A DNA stretch of 64,000 nucleotides from Pseudanabaena galeata CCNP1313 (GCF_029910235.1 NZ_CP112874.1:434001-498000); one strand, 5' to 3'. Shown: positions 27,607-36,826, counted from the stretch's first letter. Program-made: numbers and translations. Notes: a model not told the origin generated them from the letters alone.

Positions 27607-28278
27607 TTATTCTGCATCTTCGACCGTAACGATCTCTGTTGCTAACTTTGCATCGCCACCATACACTTCATGAATTCTGGCGATCGCCGAGCGAGTTGCC
27701 ACAATTTTTTCAGCATTCAAAATGTCGAACATGTTTAGCTGATCAGCCGCAAGCAATTGTAGGTTCTGAATATTACGTGCAGAAAGAACAATGTTTTCAT
27801 CTTTGCGATCGGTGATAATCAGCGTCTTTTTGCCAACAGTCACACCCCAACGTTCAAGTGCTTGACATAGCTCCTTAGTCTTGGGCTGAGTAAGATTTAT
27901 GGCAAAATCTTCAACGACAATCAAATCTGCTGTACGACCAATGAATGCGGTACGAAGGGCAAGACGACGCTCCTTGCGATTCATCTTGGTTTCGTAATCT
28001 CTAGGCTTAGGCCCAAAGATTGCTCCACCACCACGGGTCAAAGGCGATCTTGTCGAACCTTGACGGGCGCGACCTGTACCCTTTTGTCTAAAAGGCTTAC
28101 GACCACCACCGCGAACTTCAGCGCGAGTCTTGCTGCTGGCTGTGCCTTGACGGGCATTGGCTAACTGTCTGACAAGGGCGCGATGAACTAAACCCTTTGC
28201 GCTTGCTTCTTTAGCAACACGCAACTCTAGGCTTACTTCACCAACTTCATTCCCTGTCCAATCTATTACTGTAGGCAT
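27607..28278 (-). CDS. rplD: 50S ribosomal protein L4
   Basis: 223 residues. The tunnel loop region ([47 protein letters not shown]) is characteristic. L4 lines the exit tunnel; in some bacteria it autoregulates the S10 operon, but no leader structure can be claimed here. It follows rplC by 66 nt. Confidence 0.95.
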   Translation of the reverse strand: MPTVIDWTGNEVGEVSLELRVAKEASAKGLVHRALVRQLANARQGTASSKTRAEVRGGGRKPFRQKGTGRARQGSTRSPLTRGGGAIFGPKPRDYETKMNRKERRLALRTAFIGRTADLIVVEDFAINLTQPKTKELCQALERWGVTVGKKTLIITDRKDENIVLSARNIQNLQLLAADQLNMFDILNAEKIVATRSAIARIHEVYGGDAKLATEIVTVEDAE

Positions 28279-28344
28279 AACTTATATTCTCTCGATCTCA
28301 CGAACAAATTACTTAGTCTTTATTTCGCGCCTTTACTTGCGCCT

Positions 28345-28986
28345 TTATTTAGCCTTGCCGATAATTACGGTAGGAATGACGTTAAGCAATGCGCCAGGCT
28401 TGCCAGGGACTGCTCCTTTAATTAGCAACACATTGTTCGCTGCATCGACTTTGACTATAGTTAGCTTCTTCACGGTGATTTGCTTACCGCCAAGACGACC
28501 AGCCATGCGCTTACCAGGATAAACACGACCTGGGGTAGTACCTGCTCCAGTCGAACCAGGTTGTCTGTGGTTCTTAGAACCGTGAGCCATCGGACCGCGA
28601 CCAAAGTTGTGGCGCTTTTGATAACCAGCGAAACCTTTACCAATGCTAGTTCCAATCACATCAACGATGTCGCCATCCTTGAATTGACTTACGTCTAGAG
28701 TCTGACCAATTGTGAAATCGCTAACGTTATCGAGGCGATATTCACGGAGGTGTTTTACAGGCTCAGCACCTGACACTTTCAAATGTCCTAACTCTGGCTT
28801 GCTGAGGAGTTTTTCACGAGTCTTACCGTAACCGACTTGAATAGCTTTGTAGCCTTCTTTAGTTTCAGTTTTAACTTGGGTAATTGTACAGGGACCAGCA
28901 AGAACAACTGTTACAGGAACAGCGTTGCCATCCGAATCGAATACTTGGGTCATCCCAAGTTTTGTGCCGAGAATTCCGACAGTCAT
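28345..28986 (-). CDS. rplC: 50S ribosomal protein L3 (first gene of the cluster)
   Basis: 213 residues from ATG 28986 ([20 protein letters not shown]), the conserved L3 start. It contains the peptidyl-transferase loop [20 protein letters not shown] and [19 protein letters not shown]3 starts 50S assembly. As in other cyanobacteria rpsJ is not directly upstream. The 608-bp upstream region must hold the operon promoter. Confidence 0.96.
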   Translation of the reverse strand: MTVGILGTKLGMTQVFDSDGNAVPVTVVLAGPCTITQVKTETKEGYKAIQVGYGKTREKLLSKPELGHLKVSGAEPVKHLREYRLDNVSDFTIGQTLDVSQFKDGDIVDVIGTSIGKGFAGYQKRHNFGRGPMAHGSKNHRQPGSTGAGTTPGRVYPGKRMAGRLGGKQITVKKLTIVKVDAANNVLLIKGAVPGKPGALLNVIPTVIIGKAK

Positions 28987-29364
28987 TAAAATTAGCTCCG
29001 CTTGCTTGACTTTCAAATTTTCGCGCAGATGTGTTCTGCCGATTTTTGACAGGCTCAAAAGAGATCGGTTTCGATCTTAGTAAGAAGTATGGGTTTTGAA
29101 GGCTGTTTAATGGACTTCGAGACGACTTACAGAAGATGTCTAGACTAGATACTAGACGTGAGAAACACAATCTCTTGGGTTGGTTGTTATAGGTTAAAGA
29201 CTTTTAAGTTTCTTTAGATCGCTATACCAATGCATGACTCAGACTTAAGGAAGTAAGCTCTTGACTTATTTCTCTTAGTTTCTGTTTTTAGTCACGATTA
29301 ACAATCATAACTCTATGTGAGATATTTTGTCTATGATTTTTAGAAAAAAATTGAAAAACCAACA

Positions 29365-29429
29365 AAATCACTGCGACGAAGATTTTTGCGCCCGCGTAGC
29401 GGGCGCAAAAATCTTCGTCGCAGTGATTT
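29365..29429. repeat. 65-bp perfect palindrome
   Basis: 31-nt arms from AAATCACTGCGACGAAGATT around GTA, with a GCGCCCGC core. One of the longest perfect inverted repeats in the window. Confidence 0.88.
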
Positions 29430-29430
29430 A

Positions 29431-29534
29431 AGTTTTGCTTAGGACATAAAACCAAAAAGATGAGTGGCGGCGCTTCGTGCCGCCACTCATCTTTTTGGTT
29501 TTGATTTGTCCTATCTATCTCTTGCGTTGCTATA
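29431..29534. mobile_element. Family-A element, left tip missing
   Basis: From AGTTTTGCTTAGGACATAAA through the GTGGCGGCGC-TTC-GTGCCGCCAC hairpin to TTGCGTTGCTATA. It matches the 51821-51936 copy except at the lost left tip, which is replaced by the preceding palindrome. Confidence 0.8.
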
Positions 29535-29594
29535 GGGTTTAATTATGCCTAGCTATTTAGCGGATTGGTATTTAGTAGATTGGAATGATGAAGA

Positions 29595-30674
29595 TTATGA
29601 ATATGTGCAACGCCTTGAAATTTGCCATAGGATTAGACCAACCAACCAAGACAAGCTTGCTGCCAATGGAACAAATAGGATTCCTCCAACTATTTCGAGG
29701 GGAGCGATCGCCCGTAGCACCCAAACATGAACTAGATAAGTAGTAAAGCTTGCCTTAGATAATGTCTTAATATGCGGTTGAATTGCTTGCCAAATTCCAA
29801 AAGTGGGAGACGGTAAAAATCTCTGACTCTCACTTTTAGATTCTGGATTTCGCCAAGAAATTGACCATAACAAGAAAGAGAAAGTCAAGAAAAGCACAGT
29901 TGGACGGATATAATGACCGACTGCTTCAGCCGATTTTTTGAATATTGCTGTCCAATAGAATTCACTTAATTCCACAGATGCAGCGATCGCAAATAAATAT
30001 CCCCATGAATGCGATCGCCAATTTGTCACAAATAGACTAGTCCAACCGTGATCTTTAGCTAACCAAATTCCTATTTGAAAGTAGGATAGCCAATAGATTA
30101 CATGATCGCCGTTGGGCAGAAAGTATGTCATATTTGGTAGCCATCCAAAGATTGCCGATCCCCATCGCAAACTCAACAGAGCAAAAGTAATGAGAATTAA
30201 TCCAATTAGTCTTTGCTGAGAAAATTTAAGGCGGCGTAGTAATGGATAAACTATGTAGCATTGGAAGATAATTCCAAGGAAATAGAGGTGATAGTCACCC
30301 ATACCCGTAGAGAGAGCTTGCCAAATCTGTTTTCCTCGCTCTAGCCAATTTGCTGTAAGGAACTGCGATCGCCCGACAATGTTGAATAAAGTAAATAGAA
30401 AATAGGGCGGTACAATTCGCCAGAGGCGGCGTTGGATAAATATTTTTAGATTAAATGGGTGATTCTCTTCCGATTTAGCTAGGGCAAAACCTGACAAAAT
30501 CACAAATAACGGTACGGTAAAGCGACCTACTTGATTAATGATCGTATCAATAAAGATTTCAGGAGTGATAGTAGTTACATCCTTTACTCCAAACCACCAG
30601 TGATGAGAAGCATGAATACCAATCACAATAGTGGTGGCGATCGCTCGTAGCAGATCAGAGAGTTCCCAAGTCAT
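29595..30674 (-). CDS. Acyltransferase family 3 membrane protein
   Basis: 359 residues with about ten membrane helices. The N-terminal helix holds LSDLLRAIATTIVIGIHASH, with the catalytic-type His of acyltransferase-3 proteins; it is followed by FTVPLFVILSGFAL and the RRLWRIVPPYFLFTL motif. Such proteins acetylate or acylate surface polysaccharides, peptidoglycan or lipids using cytoplasmic donors. The substrate cannot be inferred. It is a lone minus-strand gene. The C-terminal residues RRCTYS look truncated or shifted, and a family-A element lies 60 bp beyond the stop. Confidence 0.8.
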   Translation of the reverse strand: MTWELSDLLRAIATTIVIGIHASHHWWFGVKDVTTITPEIFIDTIINQVGRFTVPLFVILSGFALAKSEENHPFNLKIFIQRRLWRIVPPYFLFTLFNIVGRSQFLTANWLERGKQIWQALSTGMGDYHLYFLGIIFQCYIVYPLLRRLKFSQQRLIGLILITFALLSLRWGSAIFGWLPNMTYFLPNGDHVIYWLSYFQIGIWLAKDHGWTSLFVTNWRSHSWGYLFAIAASVELSEFYWTAIFKKSAEAVGHYIRPTVLFLTFSFLLWSISWRNPESKSESQRFLPSPTFGIWQAIQPHIKTLSKASFTTYLVHVWVLRAIAPLEIVGGILFVPLAASLSWLVGLILWQISRRCTYS

Positions 30675-30882
30675 AGATAAAAACCAGAAGAATAGAAGTG
30701 AAGCAAGACCTTATCATTTGTAGCGGTTTTCAAAGCAGTTTTCAAATGGAAGTATATTCATTTGAAAATTAAAAAATCCATGCCAGTAAGGTTTTTACAG
30801 CGCTTGGCGCTAAAATCCAAAATCTTTGGAGGTTTGTTTGACGATCTATAGATATAGGTAAAGATATAGATGAAAAATCGCT

Positions 30883-31263
30883 CTAATTTCTTAGGAGCAT
30901 ATAGATTTTAGGAGTTTTCAAATCTCCATTTTCAAGGCTTTTTAACAGATTCCCAATACCTTCTTTTCCACTCAGTTGCACTGTTCGCAAGATGACTAAA
31001 CTATCTTCCAATAAAGTTTCCACATCAATGGATTGATAATTAGGAAGATAGGCTGGTAAACGACTCGTACCTTCACCCAAGAGAATTGCCGCACCATGCC
31101 AATTTTGATTTTTGAGATGATATAGACCAACGGCAATTTGCAAAATACCCTGATAAAAAGCCCGATCGCTTTGCCAAGCATCATTCCAAATCGCCTCTAA
31201 GGTGTCATGACAAGCATAATAATCACCGCTATTAAACTGAGCGATCGCTTCTTCAAAGGTCAT
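30883..31263 (-). CDS. DUF309 domain protein
   Basis: 126 residues, all helical. The DUF309 signature is present near the N-terminus: FNSGDYYACHDTLEAIW, with the HDTLE motif, followed by FYQGILQIAVGLYHLKNQNW and GAAILLGEGTSRL. The family is common in cyanobacteria and Bacillus; biochemical function is unknown. It stands alone between repeats. Confidence 0.85.
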   Translation of the reverse strand: MTFEEAIAQFNSGDYYACHDTLEAIWNDAWQSDRAFYQGILQIAVGLYHLKNQNWHGAAILLGEGTSRLPAYLPNYQSIDVETLLEDSLVILRTVQLSGKEGIGNLLKSLENGDLKTPKIYMLLRN

Positions 31264-31319
31264 ATTCTCAATGCTTTTTATATTAGGTCTATAGTCTGGT
31301 GAGAGTCACGCCCCGACTC

Positions 31320-31370
31320 TTCCATAAATTGCAAAAGGGGCGCTTAGCACCCCTTTTGCAATTTATGGAA
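31320..31370. repeat. 51-bp hairpin at the end of the KOW-like gene
   Basis: 24-nt arms from TTCCATAAATTGCAAAAGGG with one mismatch around TTA. The right arm encodes the last codon and TAA stop of the gene ending at 31363. Confidence 0.82.
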
Positions 31371-32019
31371 TGTGATCCAAACAATGATTAGGTAAAAAGG
31401 CAGTCCAGCCATTGTCTAATTTGACACGACAGCTAACGCTAATTACCTGCTCAACGACACCTTTATGGTTGGCATACTGTTGACGATTAGCATTTACAAC
31501 TACGAGATCCCCTACTTTAAAAGTTTTGCTTAGAGATTTATGATCCGCACCTTGTTTTTTATCAGCAACATTGGGAATCGCTGCTTTTTTGAGAGTTGGG
31601 GCAGAATGGAAAGTCAAGGAAGCAGATTGCTGTCCATTTACCTGATAGTTGTAGCCACGACCTTGAATAAGCTGCAAACTGCCAATCTGAACATTTGATA
31701 GATACTGCACAAAGCGATCAACAGATATTTCCATTGCTTCGGCAATGTCCTCAAACATGACAGGATAACTCCAATAGTTTTCTCCCACTTGTAGGTCAGC
31801 TAGCTCTTTCCAAGCTTCAAATAGTTTTTGTCCAAACTGCAATTCTAGATCAGCGTCGCGATCGCTATTGGACTTAGTAACAGAACTTATGGTGCTGTTA
31901 GATGTCAGAGTCTCAAGTTTTTTGAGCAAGCTTTCAGCAAGGCGATCGCTGGCTTCAGTTCTTGCTCGAAGATATTCGAGAATCTGCTCAAACAAAGATT
32001 CGCTAACATTGACAGTCAT
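31363..32019 (-). CDS. Conserved protein with C-terminal SH3/KOW-like segment
   Basis: 218 residues from ATG 32019 (a TTG 30 nt upstream is less likely). The N-terminal half is helical with a coiled-coil-like region (FEQILEYLRARTEASDRLAE). The middle segment includes EDIAEAMEISVDRFVQYLS, which looks like a small helical DNA- or protein-binding module. The end, KVGDLVVVNANRQQYANHKG and VKLDNGWTAFLPNHCL, has the pattern of an SH3/KOW barrel. I do not recognise the family. The final codon and stop come from the palindrome. Confidence 0.6.
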   Translation of the reverse strand: MTVNVSESLFEQILEYLRARTEASDRLAESLLKKLETLTSNSTISSVTKSNSDRDADLELQFGQKLFEAWKELADLQVGENYWSYPVMFEDIAEAMEISVDRFVQYLSNVQIGSLQLIQGRGYNYQVNGQQSASLTFHSAPTLKKAAIPNVADKKQGADHKSLSKTFKVGDLVVVNANRQQYANHKGVVEQVISVSCRVKLDNGWTAFLPNHCLDHIP

Positions 32020-32049
32020 AAAACTACTCGCACTAATCGCCTTTAACAA

Positions 32050-32355
32050 CCTATCTGAAAACCTGTTTTTTAGACTCTGAAGTATTGGAAAAATTCAGCT
32101 TTTAGACTTTTTAAATATTCTCTAAGTTAACATCAATCAGTTAACACCGAAAATGTTTAAGCACAAAATCTCAAAAGTAATGAAATTTAAAAGCCCCGCT
32201 TTTGTGAACAAGATGTCAAGGGCGGAGCTTTGCGCCACCCTTGACATCTTGTTCACTACCTTATAGCAAAGCAAGTTTTGCTTAGGACATAAAACCCAAG
32301 AAGACGAGTGGCGGTGCTTCACACCGCCACTCGTCTTCTTGGGTTTTGGTTTGTA
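32050..32355. other. Gene-free spacer with a hairpin and most of a family-A element
   Basis: No gene seen. It has a 53-bp hairpin at 32204-32256 and a family-A element at 32262-32379, which runs into the GST gene. Confidence 0.55.
32204..32256. repeat. 53-bp imperfect hairpin
   Basis: Arms GTGAACAAGATGTCAAGGGC and complement, two mismatches near the TTT loop. It abuts the family-A element. Confidence 0.75.
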
Positions 32356-32379
32356 CTAGTTAACTTTTGCATTGCTATA
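32262..32379. mobile_element. Family-A element, 118 bp, overlapping the GST 3' end
   Basis: The ends are TATAGCAAAGCAAG and the complement of TATAGCAATGCAAA. The central hairpin is GAGTGGCGGTGC-TTC-ACACCGCCACTC: relative to the 51821 copy one arm has T for C and the opposite arm has A for G, so pairing is kept. Its right end encodes the last residues of the GST. Confidence 0.88.
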
Positions 32380-33069
32380 ACTTGATAAACCATCAAGTCC
32401 AGCTTGCCAATTTTTGGGTAATGGTTCATTACAAAACTGATGAATTTCGGTAATGCGCTCAAATAGCCAAGGATAACTTTGCCGATAAGCAGGAATTAAA
32501 CCCAATGGCGACAGCAAAGCTGCCGCAGTCAAATCGGCAACACTAAAGCGATCGCCTACCAGATAGCCATCTTGCCAAAATTCACTGAGCATCGCGATCG
32601 CATCGGCAATTTTCTGAGCAGCAATCTTTGCCGAATTAGCATTAATGCCATATTGCGATCGGACTATCGCAATCACAGCTTGACTCATCCAAGAAGGATC
32701 GATCTGTTTGCCCTCGTTAGCGCGAAACTGATAGTAAACAAACCGCGCCGCCGTACCAATAAATTCATCAAAATAATCTTCCAATCGTAAAGCCTCTTTT
32801 TGTTGCATATCATCTTCCAAATACAGTGGTGGATCAGGTTGATAGGCTTCCAGAAACCGAATAATTTCGGTGGAGTCGGCGACTACGGCAGGACAGTTTT
32901 TTTGCTGAGGCAATAGTACAGGTACGGTTTTTGAGCCTGAAAGAGGCTTAACTCTTAAAATATGTAAAGCGGGAGTGAGATTTTCAACCTGATAGAGAAT
33001 TTGCTTATAGCCAAGAGCCAACCTAGCTTTACGGCAATAGTGGGAAGTACTGAATTGTAATAAAAGCAT
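32356..33069 (-). CDS. Glutathione S-transferase family protein
   Basis: 237 residues. The N-terminal thioredoxin fold (1-80) has STSHYCRKARLALGYK at the glutathione site, the cis-Pro strand SGSKTVPVLL and ADSTEIIRFLEAY. The helical C-terminal domain includes the N-capping motif YLVGDRFSVADLTAAALL. The specific substrate is unknown. The last eight or so residues, YSNAKVN and stop, are translated from the terminal repeat of a family-A element, so the C-terminus has been rewritten. Confidence 0.82.
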   Translation of the reverse strand: MLLLQFSTSHYCRKARLALGYKQILYQVENLTPALHILRVKPLSGSKTVPVLLPQQKNCPAVVADSTEIIRFLEAYQPDPPLYLEDDMQQKEALRLEDYFDEFIGTAARFVYYQFRANEGKQIDPSWMSQAVIAIVRSQYGINANSAKIAAQKIADAIAMLSEFWQDGYLVGDRFSVADLTAAALLSPLGLIPAYRQSYPWLFERITEIHQFCNEPLPKNWQAGLDGLSSYSNAKVN

Positions 33070-33113
33070 GGCTTTAAAGCTTTAAAATTGGCAAACTAAA
33101 CAAATTGGGCGGC

Positions 33114-33226
33114 TATAGCAAAGCAAGTTTTGCTTAGGACGAAAAACCAGAAGATAAGTGGCGGCGCTTTGCGCCGCCACTTATCTTCTGGTTTTTTGGT
33201 TTGTACTAGCTGACTCTCGCTTTGCA
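33114..33226. mobile_element. Family-A element, right tip altered
   Basis: TATAGCAAAGCAAG at the left, central hairpin AAGTGGCGGCGC-TTT-GCGCCGCCACTT, right end CTCTCGCTTTGCA. The last TATA is replaced by the next palindrome. Confidence 0.82.
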
Positions 33227-33289
33227 CTAAAATCCAAAACATAGTTGGTGAGCTTAGCTCTCCAACTATGTTTTGGATTTTAGTGCAAA
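33221..33289. repeat. 69-bp palindrome upstream of the coiled-coil gene
   Basis: 28-nt arms from TTTGCACTAAAATCCAAAAC with a 13-nt loop (TGAGCTTAGCTCT, itself partly self-complementary). It ends 62 nt before the following ATG. Confidence 0.82.
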
Positions 33290-33351
33290 AAAGTAGTAAA
33301 TCATATGGTATAGTCTCGACTAAATTTTTATGGTCTTCGGTGCTGTCGCCT

Positions 33352-34119
33352 ATGCAAGCCAATCCAGTCTTTAAACCTACAACTTCTCAATCTGGTTATC
33401 AGACCGCCCAATCTGGTTATCAAGCCTCAGTACCTGTGACTGTGTATCGAGAACTGGCTGCGGAGTTGCAATCTACTCAAGCAAAGCTCTCATTTTTTCA
33501 GTTGCAAAATGAGCAACTAACTAAGCAAAATCAAATGCTCTTGCAAGAGTTTGAAGCGATCGCCCAATCTACTGATCGAGTTCAAGCAATTCTCACCCAG
33601 TCTAATTTACCTGATTCCAAGCTAACTGATGTGTTAGCAGGTATCCGTGCTTCTTCACAAATTAATACTGCACCATCCAGAAGTAATCCTCAACCTCAAG
33701 GTCGTCCTCCTGCCGCTAAGCCGCGCTCTGTAGAAAAGCCCACACAGGTTAGTCCTCGTAAAGTTGCTGTGCAGCAAACAACCAACGCTATCCAAGAAGC
33801 AATTTCTAGGGCGAGGCAACTTGCTACTGAGCCAGTACAACCCATTGATAGCGATTCAATGTCTAGTGAAGCTTTATATTACGATAGTTCTTTTGCAGCC
33901 TTTGAAGCCCCTGCTCCTACATCGACCCCAAAAACAAAGGTATTGCCTAAGTTAGAAATTCGTGAAGAAATATCTTCTCGACCTCTTCGCACTGAGTCGA
34001 TGGAGGAGGCAAATGAGTCTACAGGCTTAAGTGGTTGGGTCTTAACTGCAACGATCATAGCGATCGTGCTAACTTCGTTTGGCGCTGGTTATTTGCTGAT
34101 GCGTCCATTTGTAAAGTAA
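33352..34119 (+). CDS. Coiled-coil protein with C-terminal membrane anchor
   Basis: 255 residues from ATG 33352 (MQANPVFKPTTSQSGY); the upstream part of the open frame lies in a palindrome. Residues about 25-85 form a Gln/Leu-rich coiled coil (ELAAELQSTQAKLSFFQLQN). The middle is Pro/Ser-rich and disordered. A single helix at about 226-248 (VLTATIIAIVLTSFGAGYLL) anchors the C-terminus. A duplicated SGYQTAQSGYQA motif is near the start. No family is recognised; it looks like a cyanobacterial tail-anchored scaffold. Confidence 0.65.
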   Translation: MQANPVFKPTTSQSGYQTAQSGYQASVPVTVYRELAAELQSTQAKLSFFQLQNEQLTKQNQMLLQEFEAIAQSTDRVQAILTQSNLPDSKLTDVLAGIRASSQINTAPSRSNPQPQGRPPAAKPRSVEKPTQVSPRKVAVQQTTNAIQEAISRARQLATEPVQPIDSDSMSSEALYYDSSFAAFEAPAPTSTPKTKVLPKLEIREEISSRPLRTESMEEANESTGLSGWVLTATIIAIVLTSFGAGYLLMRPFVK

Positions 34120-34131
34120 AAACTAAGCAAT

Positions 34132-34248
34132 TATAGCTGCCGTCGATTGTGTTAGGACAAAAGCAAAACCCAAGAAGAGAATGGCGGCGCGAAGCGCCGC
34201 CATTCTCTTCTTGGGTTTTATGTCCTCATACACTTGGCGACAGCTATA
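34132..34248. mobile_element. Family-A element, 117 bp
   Basis: The ends are TATAGCTGCCGTCGATTGTG and a largely complementary right end reading CACTTGGCGACAGCTATA. The hairpin is AGAATGGCGGCGC-GAA-GCGCCGCCATTCT. The loop is GAA instead of TTC, i.e. the element is inverted relative to other copies. Confidence 0.82.
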
Positions 34249-34272
34249 AAAAAGGAGCTTTGCTCCTTTTTT
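34248..34272 (+). terminator. Rho-independent terminator
   Basis: AAAAAAGGAGC-TTT-GCTCCTTTTTT: a short stem followed by a T-run on the plus strand. It probably ends the transcript of the upstream coiled-coil gene. Confidence 0.7.
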
Positions 34273-34287
34273 AATTGCTTGTGGGTC

Positions 34288-34310
34288 AAAGCGGCGCTTT
34301 GCGCCGCTTT
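34288..34310. repeat. Short GC-rich hairpin
   Basis: AAAGCGGCGC-TTT-GCGCCGCTTT, a minimal version of the family-A core. Confidence 0.7.
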
Positions 34311-34348
34311 GTTTTTGTAAATTGCAAACCAAACCTAGCAAGGGTTTT

Positions 34349-34381
34349 AAAACACAAAATGGCTATGCCATTTTGTGTTTT
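34349..34381. repeat. Hairpin of the AAAACACAAAATGGC family
   Basis: 15-nt perfect arms around TAT, flanked by AGGGTTTT and TTGGTATT as at 6002-6038. It lies 33 nt upstream of the lipoprotein gene. Confidence 0.75.
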
Positions 34382-34414
34382 GGTATTAATAGGATATGGG
34401 TATAAAATTAGGTC

Positions 34415-35500
34415 ATGGATAGACGTAAGTTTTTAGTTGTAAGTGGGGCGGCGATCGCCACTCTTGGGGGATGTCAATTATCAAATCCTTTTGATCAGCG
34501 CGATCGCCTACGGATTCTAGGTATGTTAGGAGCCATACCCAGTAAAGTTATTAATCAATTTGAGTCCGCCTCTAAAATAAAAATTGAATTTAAAGCCGAA
34601 AATGCACCCTCAAAGCTTTGGCAAGAACTACAAAACTATCCCAATGTTGCTAAAGAAAAAGCACCGCATCTCATCAGTATTGGTGATAGTTGGCTAGATC
34701 AAGCGATCGCCAATTCTTTAATCCAACCCATCACGCCTGATCTGTTAGAAAAAATTCCGAAATGGCAAAAACTATCTCCCCTCTGGCAACAAAGCGTGAC
34801 GCGCAATAATCAAGTCTGGGGTATTCCCTATCGCTGGGGTGCAACGGCGATCGCCTACCGTAGTGACAAACTGAAATTTAAGATTACTCAATGGTCAGAC
34901 CTATGGCGACCAGAATTAAAACTAAAACTATCCCTACCCGACGATGCCCGTGAAGTAATTGGCTTAGTTTTAAAAAAGATGGGGCAATCCTATCAACTAG
35001 AAAACTTAGTTGAACGTCAAGATGTTTTCGCCACACTGACGCAAGAACTAAAAAGCCTTAACTCGCAGGTCTTAACCTATTCTTCTGATAATTATTTGCA
35101 GTCTCTATTAGCAGACGATACATTCGCCGCAGTGGGGTGGACGAGTGATATGCATAAAGCCCAAAGGCAAAACCCTAATCTGAGAGTAGTCATCCCTCAA
35201 GATGGCACATCTCTCTGGAGTGATCTTTGGGTAATACCTAAGGGCGAAGCCGCGATCGCGGCGGCGGAATGGATAAATTTTTGTCTAACGCCTGAGATTG
35301 CCGCTCAAATTACATCTTTGTCTGAGGCAGTTAGCGCATCTAGTGAGTTAGATCAAGTTCCCGCTAGTGTCAAAGCTGATCCGATCAAGTTTTTCTCACA
35401 AGATATCCTCGCTAAAAGTGAGTTAATCGCTCCTTTGTCTCCATCAACACTTACACAATATAAAGATCTTTGGACTAAGCTGCGATCGGGAACAATATAA
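34415..35500 (+). CDS. Extracellular solute-binding lipoprotein (PotD-like)
   Basis: 361 residues. The start MDRRKFLVVSGAAIATLGGC has a twin-arginine-like RRKF and a lipobox LGGC, so Cys20 is the lipidated residue. The mature protein has the type 2 periplasmic binding fold of polyamine/iron-binding proteins: FESASKIKIEFK, PHLISIGDSWLDQAI, VWGIPYRWGATAIAYRSDKL and DLWVIPKGEAAIAAAEWINF. Polyamine (spermidine/putrescine) binding is the closest match, but the ligand is not proven. No ABC permease genes are adjacent, which is unusual. Confidence 0.8.
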   Translation: MDRRKFLVVSGAAIATLGGCQLSNPFDQRDRLRILGMLGAIPSKVINQFESASKIKIEFKAENAPSKLWQELQNYPNVAKEKAPHLISIGDSWLDQAIANSLIQPITPDLLEKIPKWQKLSPLWQQSVTRNNQVWGIPYRWGATAIAYRSDKLKFKITQWSDLWRPELKLKLSLPDDAREVIGLVLKKMGQSYQLENLVERQDVFATLTQELKSLNSQVLTYSSDNYLQSLLADDTFAAVGWTSDMHKAQRQNPNLRVVIPQDGTSLWSDLWVIPKGEAAIAAAEWINFCLTPEIAAQITSLSEAVSASSELDQVPASVKADPIKFFSQDILAKSELIAPLSPSTLTQYKDLWTKLRSGTI

Positions 35501-35518
35501 ACCCATATACTTCCTTAT

Positions 35519-35567
35519 CCCAAGAGTTAGTGGTGCGGTGCAAAGCACCGCATCACTAATTCTTGGG
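35519..35567. repeat. Hairpin after the solute-binding gene
   Basis: 23-nt arms from CCCAAGAGTTAGTGGTGCGG, one mismatch, around AAA. It is 18 nt after the stop and may terminate transcription. Confidence 0.78.
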
Positions 35568-35633
35568 GTTTGTTTTTTAATTCATAAAAGTACTGTCATA
35601 CTTTCATAAATGGGTATTAGTTAGGAAAAATAA

Positions 35634-35686
35634 AAAACCAGAAGAGGAATGGCGGCGCTTCGCGCCACCATTCCTCTTCTGGTTTT
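35634..35686. repeat. Family-A hairpin
   Basis: 25-nt arms AAAACCAGAAGAGGAATGGC..., one mismatch, around TTC. Confidence 0.8.
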
Positions 35687-35853
35687 CAACTATATCTAAG
35701 TGATTTGGCGTAATTAAGAAACAAATTTAAAACCTGTATAACTTACTTATCAAGCTGTACAAGTTTTTGAGGTTTATATTTAATTATGACTACTTATTTA
35801 GGTAAAAGTTTTAAATTGGTATAATTTGCCAATAGTAGTTAGTAAATAAAGAA

Positions 35854-35948
35854 TATAGCGTTTATTAGTTTAGTGAAGTACGGGTTTGATTCCCCACCTT
35901 CTGCGGGGAATCAAACCTTTGTCCCTCGCTTGCTTATAAAAGGTTATA
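35854..35948. mobile_element. Family-D element (reverse orientation)
   Basis: It has TATAGCGTTTATTAGTTTAG at the left, a hairpin with GATTCCCC/GGGGAATC arms, and CCTCGCTTGCTTATAAAAGG near the right end. It is the inverted relative of 44652-44746 and 60457-60549. It ends 25 nt before the DUF928 gene and may contribute to its promoter. Confidence 0.72.
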
Positions 35949-35972
35949 TTTACTATTAGGAAATAAGTAAAG

Positions 35973-36824
35973 ATGAAACTTTACATTTGGCGATCGCTAT
36001 TCCAATACCCTAAATTAGTCTTGGTGACAATATTGCTGAGCGCAGTTAGTTGGTGCGCCCCAATTTTAGGACAGTCAAAAAGCATTAGTTCTTATGGCTT
36101 AGGAATAGTCCAAAGTTCATCTCAAAGAGAACAGATCAGATGTGCAGATTTAACTAACCTTGTTTCTATAGATTTGCTTGCTCCAGACGACGGTGCAAGA
36201 ACACTTTCAGAACGTCCAACTTTTTATTGGTATATCGAGCATAAATCACTAGCATCTAAAAATTCAACGCAAGTAGGTTATAGCAATAATTTTTATGTAG
36301 ATTTCTTCGTGAGAGATGGATTTGCTCGGAATGCAAAATCAATTTTTCGTTCTCGGTCAGAAGTAACTCCTAAAGTTAAGTCTGGTCTATATCGATTTGA
36401 GCTTCCAGCCAAGGCTCCTGCTCTTGAAGTAAATAAAACCTACAGTTGGCATATTCGTTATATGCAACTTAGCGGTCATGACCAGAGCGATGTTACTAAT
36501 CAAATAGACATTAGAGCAATTGTCAAGCGAGAAAGTAATCCTTCAGTCATCAAGAAAGTACAAGCTGCTTCTACACATTTAGAGAAAGCGAGAATCTTTG
36601 CAAAAAATCTTTATTGGTATGATGCTCTTGATGCATACACCAAATGGATTGATGTAAATCCTAATGATAAAGAGGCTTTACAAGAGCGATTAGCAATGTT
36701 AGATCAATTAATGGAAAGGTATCCTAAGAAGAAATGTATTGGTAAATATAACGTAAACAATTCAAGCTTAATTAACTCTAAGCAGTCAATACCACAAATC
36801 ATGAAATATAGCCCATCAAGATAA
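35973..36824 (+). CDS. DUF928 domain protein, secreted
   Basis: 283 residues. Signal peptide at 1-33 (LVLVTILLSAVSWCAPILG). The DUF928 core is recognisable: LVSIDLLAPDDGARTLSERP followed by TFYWYIEH, then YRFELPAKAPALEVNKTYSW, and the C-terminal IFAKNLYWYDALDAYTKW helix pair. DUF928 proteins are cyanobacterial secreted proteins often encoded near CHAT and TPS-adhesin genes (my recollection of neighbourhoods). Function is unknown. Both are present in this window but 21 and 13 kb away. Confidence 0.72.
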   Translation: MKLYIWRSLFQYPKLVLVTILLSAVSWCAPILGQSKSISSYGLGIVQSSSQREQIRCADLTNLVSIDLLAPDDGARTLSERPTFYWYIEHKSLASKNSTQVGYSNNFYVDFFVRDGFARNAKSIFRSRSEVTPKVKSGLYRFELPAKAPALEVNKTYSWHIRYMQLSGHDQSDVTNQIDIRAIVKRESNPSVIKKVQAASTHLEKARIFAKNLYWYDALDAYTKWIDVNPNDKEALQERLAMLDQLMERYPKKKCIGKYNVNNSSLINSKQSIPQIMKYSPSR

Positions 36825-36826
36825 TC

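Larger units (their letters stand above)
28987..29594. other. Upstream region of the ribosomal operon, with two palindromes
   Basis: About 370 bp directly upstream of rplC have no gene and probably carry the promoter and leader; I cannot place the -10 and -35 boxes with confidence. Beyond this lie a 65-bp palindrome (29365-29429) and a family-A element (29431-29534). Confidence 0.5.
35501..35972. other. Gene-free spacer with three palindromic elements
   Basis: Hairpins lie at 35519-35567 and 35634-35686, and a family-D element at 35854-35948. The AT-rich stretch 35690-35850 holds nothing recognisable. Confidence 0.6.

Noticed and set aside
29545-29730. Plus-strand frame starting MPSYLADWYLVDWNDEDYEY
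   Set aside because: It overlaps the C-terminal end of the acyltransferase gene on the other strand and has no recognisable domain. The first 25 residues look protein-like, so a remnant cannot be excluded.
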